64,000 bases of DNA from an uncultured Pelagibacteraceae bacterium. GTDB taxonomy: Bacteria; Pseudomonadota; Alphaproteobacteria; Pelagibacterales; Pelagibacteraceae. Of this stretch, positions 52,916 to 61,326 are shown piece after piece. Position numbers and translations under genes: made by a program. The notes beneath the pieces are model-generated. The model was not told where the DNA came from, ran no database searches, and was given only the letters and a program-made list of their open reading frames with translations. Numbering within the stretch: the stretch's first letter is position 1; each line of letters opens with the position of its first letter. The DNA lies in NCBI GenBank assembly GCA_902538885.1, contig CACBGU010000002.1, positions 1 through 64,000 of the forward strand, in the 5' to 3' direction.

Positions 52916-53828
52916 AAAAATCTATCGCTTTTTTAACTATAAAATTACTAACTCTTATATTTGACTCTGTTGTGACACCTGAAATATGAGGTGTTAAAAT
53001 ACAATTCATTTCAGATGTTATTCTTTCGTATAAATCTTTTTTAATAGGTTCATTTTCAAAAACATCTAATGCAAATCCTGAAATTAGATTTTGATCATAA
53101 GCATCTATAAGATCATTCTCATTTACAACACTACCTCTTGAAGTATTAATTATTATTGGCTGTTTTTGCATTTTAGAGAATGAAGACTTGTTTATTAGAT
53201 TTTTTGTCTCTTCGTTTAATGGTAAGTGTAAAGAAATAATATCTGCATCTTTAAATACATTTTCTAATGAAGATAATTTATAATTTTTCTCATTATCATC
53301 TAATTTTTTAATGTAAGGATCATAAGCCAAAACATTTAGGCCATTTTTCAAACTATAGTCTGCAACCTTTCTACCAATGGTCCCAAAACCTACTATTCCA
53401 ATACATTTTTCATTAATTTCAGCAGATTTAATTGTAGTTCTAGGCCAATTACCTTTGACCGTTCCATTATGAAACATAGGAATTTTTTTTATCAAAGACA
53501 TCGAGGATGAAATTACATACTCTGCCACAGAATCTGCATTCATACCAGTTGCTGGTTGGACATGAATATTTTTGCTTTTACAAAATTCAGTATCAATATT
53601 ATCCAAACCAACACCCAATCTTCCAATAAATTTTAAATTTCTTGCGTTAGATAAAATTATTTTATTAACCTGAGTTTTGTTTCTAACAATTAAACCATCA
53701 TAATCTTTAATTATCTCTAAAAGTTGTTCTTCTTTTTCCCAGAGCTTTTCATCAAATTTGATTTCAAAATTATTATTTAAGTCTTCTAAACTATTCTTAT
53801 TAATAAATTCAGTTATCAAAATTTTCAT
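52908..53828 (-). CDS. D-2-hydroxyacid dehydrogenase family protein
   Basis: 306-residue NAD enzyme with GIVGFGTIGRKVADYSL, HLPLNEETKNLINKSSF, INTSRGSVVNENDLIDAY (catalytic Arg) and LTPHISGVTTESNIRV (catalytic His). It is the second such enzyme in the region and differs in detail from that at 45849. It may oxidise or reduce a 2-hydroxyacid made by the neighbouring pathway. Starts 17 bases downstream of the PhyH gene stop on the same strand. Confidence 0.9.
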   Translation of the reverse strand: MKILITEFINKNSLEDLNNNFEIKFDEKLWEKEEQLLEIIKDYDGLIVRNKTQVNKIILSNARNLKFIGRLGVGLDNIDTEFCKSKNIHVQPATGMNADSVAEYVISSSMSLIKKIPMFHNGTVKGNWPRTTIKSAEINEKCIGIVGFGTIGRKVADYSLKNGLNVLAYDPYIKKLDDNEKNYKLSSLENVFKDADIISLHLPLNEETKNLINKSSFSKMQKQPIIINTSRGSVVNENDLIDAYDQNLISGFALDVFENEPIKKDLYERITSEMNCILTPHISGVTTESNIRVSNFIVKKAIDFFK

Positions 53829-53845
53829 AATTAATAATTGATATT

Positions 53846-54829
53846 TTAAATTAGTTTAGACAAATCCCTTTTATTTGTTTTAAAAGTAGGAAGAGGATAT
53901 TTAAAAGCATATTTACGTGGAATACACTTTTCTTTTGCTTTTTCCCAGAGTGCTAACCATTGTTTAAAATTCTGAATTTTGATATTTTTTTTATTTTTAC
54001 TTCTTACATAGAAATTCGGTAGCGGATCTCTTCCAGAAGGTTGGCCAGCTACATTATATCTAAGGTCCGCACTAATTCTAAAATCATTTGATCTGTTCGG
54101 TAGAGAACAATGAATTGAATGTTTGTGTAAAAGAATTACATCCCCAACATCTGCTTCTAAGTGAATATGTTGCATTTTATCCAGTAATTTGCTGTCTTTA
54201 ATTTCTACTTGCCCTCTATATCCAGCAATATGATTTAATAATCCCATTTTATTAATTTTCTTAACAGTAATCATGCAACCATTTTTTTTAGTAGTTTTTG
54301 TAAAAGGTATCCATACAGTAACCATGTCGGTTAATTTTTGTCCTTTAGCATTGAGAACAGCGGCATCCTGATGCCAGGGTGTTCGTCCACTTAAACCATC
54401 AAAAACAGAACCTTTTGGCAATTTTTTTTCAGGCTGTTTAATTCTAGTATTTTGTACTGGATTAGACATGATTTCTTTACCCAAAATTTTTTCAACAACA
54501 TCTAAAATGTTTTTATTATTAATTAAATTCCATAAAGATTGAGTAGCAAAATAATCACTATCTTTCTTAACGTGATCTCTTGGTAATCTAGTATTAAAAT
54601 ACTGATCTAAATCATCAATTTTTAATTTTGATATATAAGAATATTTTTTTTTAAAATCTAAATTAAGAACTTTTTTTACATCCTTTTTTTTTGCAAATTT
54701 TTGAATTAAACAATCCATTACAAATTCCATATCATTAAGGATTGGCTTTAAATCTCTTTGAAAGTTAAGTACGTTTTTTACTTTCAAATACCCTTGTTCA
54801 AATAATTTGTTTTTAAGATTATTTACCAT
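53846..54829 (-). CDS. Phytanoyl-CoA dioxygenase (PhyH) family oxygenase
   Basis: 327-residue Fe(II)/2-oxoglutarate oxygenase. The HxD part of the metal motif is in TPWHQDAAV, and the distal His is in VILLHKHSIHCSLPNRSNDF with the 2-oxoglutarate-binding Arg just after (FRISADLRYN). This family hydroxylates varied small molecules; no substrate can be named. It lies between the hydroxyacid dehydrogenase and another oxygenase gene on the same strand. Confidence 0.87.
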   Translation of the reverse strand: MVNNLKNKLFEQGYLKVKNVLNFQRDLKPILNDMEFVMDCLIQKFAKKKDVKKVLNLDFKKKYSYISKLKIDDLDQYFNTRLPRDHVKKDSDYFATQSLWNLINNKNILDVVEKILGKEIMSNPVQNTRIKQPEKKLPKGSVFDGLSGRTPWHQDAAVLNAKGQKLTDMVTVWIPFTKTTKKNGCMITVKKINKMGLLNHIAGYRGQVEIKDSKLLDKMQHIHLEADVGDVILLHKHSIHCSLPNRSNDFRISADLRYNVAGQPSGRDPLPNFYVRSKNKKNIKIQNFKQWLALWEKAKEKCIPRKYAFKYPLPTFKTNKRDLSKLI

Positions 54830-54860
54830 TAATAGAAACTAGTAGAATTTAGTGACAATA

Positions 54861-55733
54861 TCAATTCTTAGGAGCAGTTGTTAAATAGTTTGCGTCATGA
54901 AAAGAAGTTAACATTCTTTTCTTGGTACTGATGATGTGCGGATAGTAAGCTGTTCCTTTATAATTCCAAATAACTGGCTTATTAAGAGCATAACTTCCAT
55001 AAATAAAAAATCTTTTTGGACAGTTTTTTTCTATAAAACGCTTAACTCCATGATAAGAATTTGGTGTTGATTGAAAAAATACCACACTTCCTTTCTTTGG
55101 TGTGAAAGCTTTGACCACTTCCAATTCACTCATCTTTGGAAATCTTCTGAAACTTTTTCTTAAATTTTTCTTTGATTTTTTTCTATAAATCGTAAGTGAT
55201 CCTCCATTTTTTTTTGGAATATCTGTCAGGTAAATTAAGAAATTGTATAATCTTGTGATGTCATCTCTATGAGGACGTAATCTGTATCCTCCTTTAGAAA
55301 CTGAAAAATCAATATCTAAATTAACTTTTGGGTTAGTGTAATTATTTCCTAACAATTTTTTTAATTCGCTTGAATTTAGTTTCTTTTTAACAGTAAATTT
55401 TTTTTGATTAAATATTTTTGGTTTGTGAGTGTTTGTCCAAGATCCATCTTTAAAATTTTTAGAAAAAAGAGTTTCAATTTTTTTATAAAATGTTTTGCTA
55501 TTAAAAATTTTAAATAGTTTTGCAGAATTATTTGAAGATTTAATATAGTTTTTAAAATTTTTTGAGCCTTTGTTAATTCTGCTTCGACCACCCATAATCA
55601 TGTCGTCAAAGGCTTTAGATTTACTAATCTCATCAATTAATAAATTACAAGTATTTTTCTCAACAACTTTATCTCCAACCAATACAGGAAAATTACTTTT
55701 GATTTTTTTTAATCGATTGATTTTAAACATCAA
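54861..55733 (-). CDS. 2OG-Fe(II) oxygenase (prolyl-hydroxylase-like)
   Basis: 290-residue protein. The first 130 residues are Lys-rich and unassigned. The oxygenase core has LRPHRDDITRLYNFLIYLTD (the HxD motif), GGSLTIYRK, then VVFFQSTPNSYHGVKRF with the distal His, and RFFIYGSYAL. A Cys-poor Lys-rich protein, plausibly acting on a metabolite or a protein. It overlaps the PanE-like gene by four bases and follows it in transcription. Confidence 0.8.
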   Translation of the reverse strand: MMFKINRLKKIKSNFPVLVGDKVVEKNTCNLLIDEISKSKAFDDMIMGGRSRINKGSKNFKNYIKSSNNSAKLFKIFNSKTFYKKIETLFSKNFKDGSWTNTHKPKIFNQKKFTVKKKLNSSELKKLLGNNYTNPKVNLDIDFSVSKGGYRLRPHRDDITRLYNFLIYLTDIPKKNGGSLTIYRKKSKKNLRKSFRRFPKMSELEVVKAFTPKKGSVVFFQSTPNSYHGVKRFIEKNCPKRFFIYGSYALNKPVIWNYKGTAYYPHIISTKKRMLTSFHDANYLTTAPKN

Positions 55734-56674
55734 CTGTACATACCTTCTTTAACCTTTATCATTTTATACATCAGGTCATTTAAAGGTGTTTTTACCCCAT
55801 GTTTTTTTCCTATTTTAGAAACTGCTCCACTAATAAAATCAATTTCAGTTTTTCTTTTGTACTGAACATCAAAAGCCATTGAAGATTTGTTAGTTTGCAT
55901 AGAATCTACAATTTTATTGAACATAAATAGACATTCATCTTCAGAAACATTAACTCCATCAGCAAGTGCTACTTCTCTCGTCTCTAAAATGATTTCTTTA
56001 CCAAGTCCTCTTGAGACATCATTAGCCTTATTATTTACATAAAGATCGGTGTGATGCAGATCAAATATAGCTGAAAGGGGACCAATTGCTGTTAGAGCAA
56101 AAAGCTTCATCCATTTTCTTTTTTTTACATCTTCAGCTGCAATCATTTCAAGATTATGTGCAGTAAAAGTATCAGCTATTTCCGTAATTCTCTCTGTTAT
56201 TCCTCCTTCATATTCACCAATCCATGAAGGCAATGCACCATGGTTCATTATATGACCTGGTCCTAAAATATTTGAAGCTTGCGTTGTTGTTCCACCGATT
56301 ACCTTTTCATTTCCAACGATACTTTGAATTATTGCTTCATGACCAATCCCATTTTGAAATGACATGAAGACTGTTTTTTCACCAATAATATTTTTAATAC
56401 TGTTTAATGCTGGTTCCAATGCAGTTGCTTTACACATAACAATAACTGCATCCATTTTATCTAAAGACGATGGATTCGAAGTAGCATTAACCTTAATTAT
56501 ACGATCTCCACCATGACCATCCATTTTCAAACCATCTTTGTTAATTGCATCTACATGTTCTTTCCAAACGTCAATTAAAGTTACATTCAAACCTTTTTCA
56601 GCTAGCAATCCTCCAAATAGACATCCCATAGCACCTGCACCTAATACAGCTACTTTTAAATCTTTATTTATCAT
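55730..56674 (-). CDS. Ketopantoate reductase family (PanE/ApbA-like) protein
   Basis: 314-residue NAD(P)-dependent reductase. The Rossmann start AVLGAGAMGCLFGGLLAEKG, SFQNGIGHEAII, and ALTAIGPLSAIFDLH with KKRKWMKLFALT (the family's catalytic Lys) are visible. In canonical use it reduces ketopantoate to pantoate for coenzyme A, but context (PanB-like protein without catalytic residues, aldolase, oxygenases) suggests a related 2-ketoacid reductase in a catabolic route. Divergent from the DUF1907 gene. Confidence 0.85.
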   Translation of the reverse strand: MINKDLKVAVLGAGAMGCLFGGLLAEKGLNVTLIDVWKEHVDAINKDGLKMDGHGGDRIIKVNATSNPSSLDKMDAVIVMCKATALEPALNSIKNIIGEKTVFMSFQNGIGHEAIIQSIVGNEKVIGGTTTQASNILGPGHIMNHGALPSWIGEYEGGITERITEIADTFTAHNLEMIAAEDVKKRKWMKLFALTAIGPLSAIFDLHHTDLYVNNKANDVSRGLGKEIILETREVALADGVNVSEDECLFMFNKIVDSMQTNKSSMAFDVQYKRKTEIDFISGAVSKIGKKHGVKTPLNDLMYKMIKVKEGMYS

Positions 56675-56700
56675 CGTTACCTTTTTTAAAATTATTTATG

Positions 56701-56726
56701 TATAGAAATTATATATATTATCTATA
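56701..56726. promoter_or_regulatory. Imperfect inverted repeat between the PanE-like and DUF1907 genes
   Basis: TATAGA (56701-56706) and TCTATA (56721-56726) flank an AATTATATATATTA centre; 22 of 26 bases are symmetric. The 88-base divergent gap places it as a possible shared operator, perhaps for the MarR-like protein encoded at 57769. A similar TAGAATTATATATA occurs near 61280, before the iolD gene. Confidence 0.4.
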
Positions 56727-56762
56727 GACAATATGCAAAATAAATTATAGCTTATTAACATT

Positions 56763-57740
56763 ATGCAATTAAAAATAGAAAAAGGAACTTTCACAAATCG
56801 TTCACTGGAAGATATAGCGAGTGCATTAAAAAAAGGACTTTCTAAAAATTTTAAAAATGTTGAAGTCGAAGTTGTTGATTGTCCTAATCTTCGTGAATGG
56901 GATTGTCCATCTGAAGGAATAAGCGGTAACCAAAAAATCATAGATGTTGGTGGAGAGCCTTACATGCACGATCCTAATTTTATTGGTGCTGAATTTGATT
57001 ACGAAGAAATTTCAAAAATGATTGGATCAGAAAAATCTTATGCTTTAGGTGCAGGATCTGGTGCAATGTCGTGTTTGGAAGGTCACTGTGGTGAATTAGT
57101 AATTAATGAAAATTTAATTACTGATGAGTCTAGATCTATAATTGCAAGAGTAAGTCCTGATAAAAAATGTATCGTTGAAAAATATAGCGCAAGAAAACAT
57201 GGTGGACTTGGAAACATTTATTATACTGATGGTAAACAAGGAAAAGTAATTAAAATAAAAATTAAAGTAAGATCAGGAGATCAAGGTTCATTGCCACAAG
57301 CAATGAGGTCTTCATTATCAAATAATTTAAATCTTAAAGCAAATGAACAGATTGCTCTTGCAGGTGTATTTAGAATTCTAGAAGGAAAAGTAAGATCTCA
57401 TGTTCAACCAGATTATAAAGATATTAAACATGAATACTATGATCCAAAACAAATGAAATGTGTAAAAGATTTTCTTCAATTTTATGAACCTGTTGGTCCA
57501 AAGTTACAATGTTATACAGTTCTTTGGACTGGAGATCCTACAGGAGGGGAATTAAATTTAAGAGAGTCTGGCGAACATACTCACTTTCATTCTTATGAAC
57601 ATGATAAAGACGCTGGACATTATCATTTTGATGTCACACCTGAAGAAATAGAATATGAAGGTTATTTTAATACTGCTACTGAAGTATATAGAGTAAATAA
57701 CATTTATAAAGAACTATTAAGTAAAAATAGTATTGAATAG
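56763..57740 (+). CDS. DUF1907 protein, C11orf54 (ester hydrolase) homologue
   Basis: 325-residue protein that matches the animal C11orf54/DUF1907 family: LEDIASALKKGLSKNF at the N-terminus, VEVVDCPNLREW, a conserved YALGAGSGAMS loop, VEKYSARKHGGLGNIY, RILEGKVRSHVQPDYK, and a metal-binding HTHFHSYEHDKDAGHYHFD stretch near residues 272-290. The human protein binds zinc and has ester hydrolase activity in vitro, but the physiological substrate is unknown. It is preceded by the inverted repeat and followed by a MarR-like gene. Confidence 0.85.
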   Translation: MQLKIEKGTFTNRSLEDIASALKKGLSKNFKNVEVEVVDCPNLREWDCPSEGISGNQKIIDVGGEPYMHDPNFIGAEFDYEEISKMIGSEKSYALGAGSGAMSCLEGHCGELVINENLITDESRSIIARVSPDKKCIVEKYSARKHGGLGNIYYTDGKQGKVIKIKIKVRSGDQGSLPQAMRSSLSNNLNLKANEQIALAGVFRILEGKVRSHVQPDYKDIKHEYYDPKQMKCVKDFLQFYEPVGPKLQCYTVLWTGDPTGGELNLRESGEHTHFHSYEHDKDAGHYHFDVTPEEIEYEGYFNTATEVYRVNNIYKELLSKNSIE

Positions 57741-57768
57741 AAAACTCAATGAGTTTAAATTTATTTAA

Positions 57769-58185
57769 ATGAAAAGACAGTTCAAGTATCCTAAGCACTT
57801 CGAAGAACAAAAAAAAATTCCAAAACTTACTCAAAAAAGAATTCAATTAGCAGAAATATCACTTGGAGATTTTGAAGGAAGGTTAGCTAACGAGTTATTG
57901 AATTGGTTTTCTTTAACCCCACAACATTGGATAATGTTGCATATGGTTATGCTTGCTTATTACAAAAATAAATCAATTACAAAAAATCAATTACTTAAAG
58001 TAATCGAGAAATCATATTTAACCTCAAATGTTTATATCGATACAGCAATAAAAAAAGGTTATTTTAGAATCATAAGAAATGAGAGAGACAAAAGATCAAT
58101 ATTTATATTACCTTCAGTAATCACCATTAAAACTTTTGAGGAATTTATTGATAGGAGAGATGTTCTCTATAAAGGTGTAAGATGA
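57769..58185 (+). CDS. MarR-like winged-helix protein
   Basis: 138-residue protein. After a polar N-terminus there is a helical hairpin (TPQHWIMLHMVMLAYY), a probable recognition helix (KSYLTSNVYIDTAIKKGY), and a beta-hairpin wing ERDKRSIFILPS, which is MarR style. The family call is by architecture. Located between the DUF1907 and PanB-like genes and overlapping the latter by four bases, it probably senses the substrate of this catabolic cluster. Confidence 0.65.
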   Translation: MKRQFKYPKHFEEQKKIPKLTQKRIQLAEISLGDFEGRLANELLNWFSLTPQHWIMLHMVMLAYYKNKSITKNQLLKVIEKSYLTSNVYIDTAIKKGYFRIIRNERDKRSIFILPSVITIKTFEEFIDRRDVLYKGVR

Positions 58186-58997
58186 AGAATATCTATACTT
58201 GGGCTGCTAAACCAGCAAAACGAACTTTGACTGTCGGGGATTTAAAAGCAGCAAAAGGAAAAAGAAAATTTACACAAGTTACAGCGAATAGCGTTGAAGA
58301 AGCCGAAGCAGCTGAAAAGGCAGGATTTGATATGATTATATCAAATGCAAAAAATGTAATTCCTGTAAGAGAAGGTTCAAAAAATTTATTTTTAACAGCT
58401 GCTTTAGTTTTAAATGAGTTTGTAACTGCAGAGGATATTATGCGTGGAGCTTTTAAAGCATTGGAGAATGGTGCGGATGCAGTTATGACACCAAGAAGTA
58501 TGGATATAGTTGAAATGCTGGCTAAAGAAGATGTTCCAGTAATGGGGCATTTAGGTTTAGTTCCAAGAAAATCTACTTGGATTGGTGGCTTAAGAGCTGT
58601 GGGTAAAACTGCTGATGAAGCATACGAGCTTTTTCAAAAGTTTAAAAGATTAGAAGATGCAGGTGCTTTTTCAGCTGAGTGTGAAGTAATACCTGAAAAT
58701 GTAATGGGTGAAATATCAAAGCGTACAGATATAGTTACTGTTTCATTAGGTTCAGGTAAAAACGCTGATGTAATGTATTTATTTATGGAAGATATCTGTG
58801 GTGATACAGAAAATCCCCCAAGACATTCAAAAGCATATGGAAATTTATTGAGACTTAGAAATGAAATAAAACTAGAAAGAGTAAAAGCTCTTAAGGCTTT
58901 TAAAAAAGATTCAATGAATGGAAAATTTCCAGGAAAAAAACAATCGTCTAATCTAGAAAAAAAACAATTTGAGGAATTTTTAGACCAACTTGATTAG
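58182..58997 (+). CDS. PanB-like (ketopantoate hydroxymethyltransferase-fold) protein, atypical
   Basis: 271-residue protein of the PanB fold: VPVMGHLGLVPRKSTWIGGLRAVGK (residues 118-142) and AFSAECEVIPENV (162-174) match PanB at ITPVCGHLG-type and LECVP positions. However, the two metal Asp of PanB (E. coli Asp45, Asp84) fall on SNAKN (54-58) and LTAALV (71-76), and Lys112/Glu114 on VMTPRS (101-106). Hence it probably is not a pantoate enzyme but a distinct PEP-mutase-like or aldolase-like enzyme. It overlaps the MarR-like and HpaI aldolase genes by four bases each. Confidence 0.82.
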   Translation: MKNIYTWAAKPAKRTLTVGDLKAAKGKRKFTQVTANSVEEAEAAEKAGFDMIISNAKNVIPVREGSKNLFLTAALVLNEFVTAEDIMRGAFKALENGADAVMTPRSMDIVEMLAKEDVPVMGHLGLVPRKSTWIGGLRAVGKTADEAYELFQKFKRLEDAGAFSAECEVIPENVMGEISKRTDIVTVSLGSGKNADVMYLFMEDICGDTENPPRHSKAYGNLLRLRNEIKLERVKALKAFKKDSMNGKFPGKKQSSNLEKKQFEEFLDQLD

Positions 58998-59788
58998 TAA
59001 GTAGAGTTGTCGTCTTTTTTTGATAAAGAACCTTTCATTTTATCAACTGTAGCTTTAGCGCCAGCACTTAAAGCTCTTAAATCAGAAGCTATAGTTACAA
59101 AATCAAAACCTTTTTCGATCATCTTAGTAGCATATTCTGTAGTACCATTATGAATTCCTGCAAAAATATTATTTTTTTTAGCATGTTCTAGAATTCTTAA
59201 AATTTCAGAATAAGCTTTAGTAGATTCTGACCTATCAAAACCAGGTTTTTCACCTATTGCTAAGCTTAAATCTGCTGGACCAATATAAATACCATCAACA
59301 CCTGGTGTAGACATTATCTCATCAAGATTTTCTAAAGACTCCTTTGTTTCTATCATTGCTAATTTTAGTATTTCTTCATTAGCGTGATCTGCATAATCAG
59401 CTCCACCATAAATTAAACCTCTAATAGGACCAAAGCTTCTGTAACCATCAGGTGGATACATGCAAGCTTGAACAAAATTCTCTGCCTCTTTTTTATTACT
59501 TACCATTGGACAAACAATTCCGTAACATCCAGCATCTAAAATTTTCATAATTTGTCCTGGTTCGTTCCAATTAACTCTAGCTAAAGGAGTTACATCTGTT
59601 GTTGAAATTGTCTGAAGCATTGGAAGTGCATTACTGTAGTCAACTAAACCATGCTGCATATCAATAGTTAAAGAATCCCAACCTTGATGAGCCATTGCTT
59701 CGACAGAGGCTGTACTCGGAATCGCACACCAGCCGTTAATAACAGGTTTACCTTCCTTCATCATTTGTTTGATTTTATTTTTTCTCAT
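58994..59788 (-). CDS. HpaI/HpcH-family class II aldolase
   Basis: 264-residue metal-dependent aldolase that splits 2-keto-hydroxy acids to pyruvate and an aldehyde. WDSLTIDMQHGLVDYS with the catalytic His, PLARVNWNEPGQIMKILDAGCYGIVCPMV, YGGADYADHANEE, a metal-site MIETKESLEN and YIGPADLSLAIGE are typical. It is convergent with the PanB-like gene (four-base overlap) and downstream of the aldehyde dehydrogenase. It likely yields pyruvate plus an aldehyde for that enzyme. Confidence 0.92.
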   Translation of the reverse strand: MRKNKIKQMMKEGKPVINGWCAIPSTASVEAMAHQGWDSLTIDMQHGLVDYSNALPMLQTISTTDVTPLARVNWNEPGQIMKILDAGCYGIVCPMVSNKKEAENFVQACMYPPDGYRSFGPIRGLIYGGADYADHANEEILKLAMIETKESLENLDEIMSTPGVDGIYIGPADLSLAIGEKPGFDRSESTKAYSEILRILEHAKKNNIFAGIHNGTTEYATKMIEKGFDFVTIASDLRALSAGAKATVDKMKGSLSKKDDNSTY

Positions 59789-59791
59789 TTT

Positions 59792-61234
59792 CTAGATTTT
59801 TAATCCCATGTGAGTGTATTTCACATTTAGATAATCTTTTATCGCCCCTGAACCACCTTCGCGACCATAACCAGTTTGTTTTATTCCTCCAAAAGGTGCC
59901 TCAGCAATAGCAACAACTCCAGTATTGACTGCAACACAACCAGACTCTAATTTTTCAGATCCGATATGAGCTTTATCCATAGAGTTAGTGTATAAATAAC
60001 TACATAATCCTAAGTCATTATCATTTGCTCTTTCAATTACTTCATCAAAAGTTTTAAAAGTTAAAATTGGAACTAGTGGACCGAAAGGTTCTTCTTTCAT
60101 AATTGTAAAATTATCTTTAACATCATCAAAGACTGTTGGTTCATAATAGTATCCCTTGTTAAAACCAGAAGGTCTTTGTCCACCCATTAATACTTTTGCT
60201 CCTTCTTTTTTAGTAGTTTCAACTAGTTTTTCTATTTCTTCCAATCTTTTAGCGGTAGTTAAAGGTCCAAGATCCACACCTTCATCCATACCGTTTCCAA
60301 TTTTTAATTTTTTTGCCCTTTCAATAAAAGCATTAACAAAATCCTCTTTTCTGTTTTCTTGGATATAAAATCTATTAGGTGAAATACAGACCTGACCGTT
60401 ATTTCTAAATTTACCAGTTATTGCTATATCAGCCACTTTGTTCATATCTACATCTTCACATACAATAAAAGGAGAGTGTCCGCTTAGCTCCATAGTAACT
60501 CTTTGAACTTTATCAGCTGCTTTTTTTAAAATAATTTTACCAACTCTAGTTGATCCAGTAACTGATACTTTTTTAATTATATCAGACTCCATTAATTCAT
60601 TTGATATTTCAGCAGGATCACCTGACAAAAGACTCACAACACCATCAGGTACTCCAGCTTCTTTACAAATGTTTACTAATTCCATTACAGCACCAGGAGT
60701 AATTACATCTGGCTTACAAATTACAGAACATCCTGCAGCTAGGGCAGTAGAAATTTTTCTAGATGCTAAAACTATTGGGAAATTCCAAGGAACTAAAGCT
60801 GCAACAACTCCTACAGGTTGATAATAAACATGAACTCTAGTATCTGGAAATCTACTTTGTTGTGTTTGTCCATAAATTCTTTTTGTTTCTTCAGCATTCC
60901 ACTCAAAAATATCAGCTCCACCACCAACTTCACCAACTGCTTCCGCAAGAGGTTTTCCAACTTCAAGAGTTAACCATTTTGCTATAACATCTTTTTTTTC
61001 TCTCATCATGTCTGCAATTTTTCTAAGTACGTAAGCTCTTTGCCAAGGCGCAGTGTTTTTCCAAACTTCCAAACCTTTTTCTGCAGACTTTAATGCTTTT
61101 TGTACTTCAATAGATGAAGCTTTTGATGCTTTTCCAATTACTTCTTCTGTTGCAGGGTTGATTACGTCGTAAGTTTCTTTTTTTTCAGCTTGTTGCCATT
61201 TACCGTCAATGAATTGTCCAAATTTTTCGTACAT
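59792..61234 (-). CDS. Aldehyde dehydrogenase (NAD(P)+)
   Basis: 480-residue ALDH. The NAD-binding and catalytic features are visible: VGVVAALVPWNFPIVLASRK, VSVTGSTRVGKIILK, VTMELSGHSPFIV with the general-base Glu, NGQVCISPNRF with the nucleophile Cys, and EEPFGPLVPIL. It is not obviously the inositol-pathway IolA (methylmalonate semialdehyde dehydrogenase). It resembles the succinate-semialdehyde/lactaldehyde group. It is three bases from the aldolase gene, so probably oxidises the aldehyde released by that aldolase. Confidence 0.92.
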   Translation of the reverse strand: MYEKFGQFIDGKWQQAEKKETYDVINPATEEVIGKASKASSIEVQKALKSAEKGLEVWKNTAPWQRAYVLRKIADMMREKKDVIAKWLTLEVGKPLAEAVGEVGGGADIFEWNAEETKRIYGQTQQSRFPDTRVHVYYQPVGVVAALVPWNFPIVLASRKISTALAAGCSVICKPDVITPGAVMELVNICKEAGVPDGVVSLLSGDPAEISNELMESDIIKKVSVTGSTRVGKIILKKAADKVQRVTMELSGHSPFIVCEDVDMNKVADIAITGKFRNNGQVCISPNRFYIQENRKEDFVNAFIERAKKLKIGNGMDEGVDLGPLTTAKRLEEIEKLVETTKKEGAKVLMGGQRPSGFNKGYYYEPTVFDDVKDNFTIMKEEPFGPLVPILTFKTFDEVIERANDNDLGLCSYLYTNSMDKAHIGSEKLESGCVAVNTGVVAIAEAPFGGIKQTGYGREGGSGAIKDYLNVKYTHMGLKI

Positions 61235-61326
61235 AGAATTTATTTTTAAGTTTACTTAATTAGGTTTTTTAATTTATAAATAGAATTATATATAAACATT
61301 ATACATATTAAAAGATAAACATATTT

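Noticed and set aside
58182..58997. Calling this gene panB and reading the PanB/PanE pair as pantothenate synthesis
   Set aside because: The metal and catalytic residues of PanB are replaced, and the neighbours are catabolic enzymes.
59792..61234. IolA (methylmalonate semialdehyde dehydrogenase)
   Set aside because: It has the general ALDH layout with MELSGHSP and GQVCISPNR boxes, nearer the succinate-semialdehyde/lactaldehyde group.
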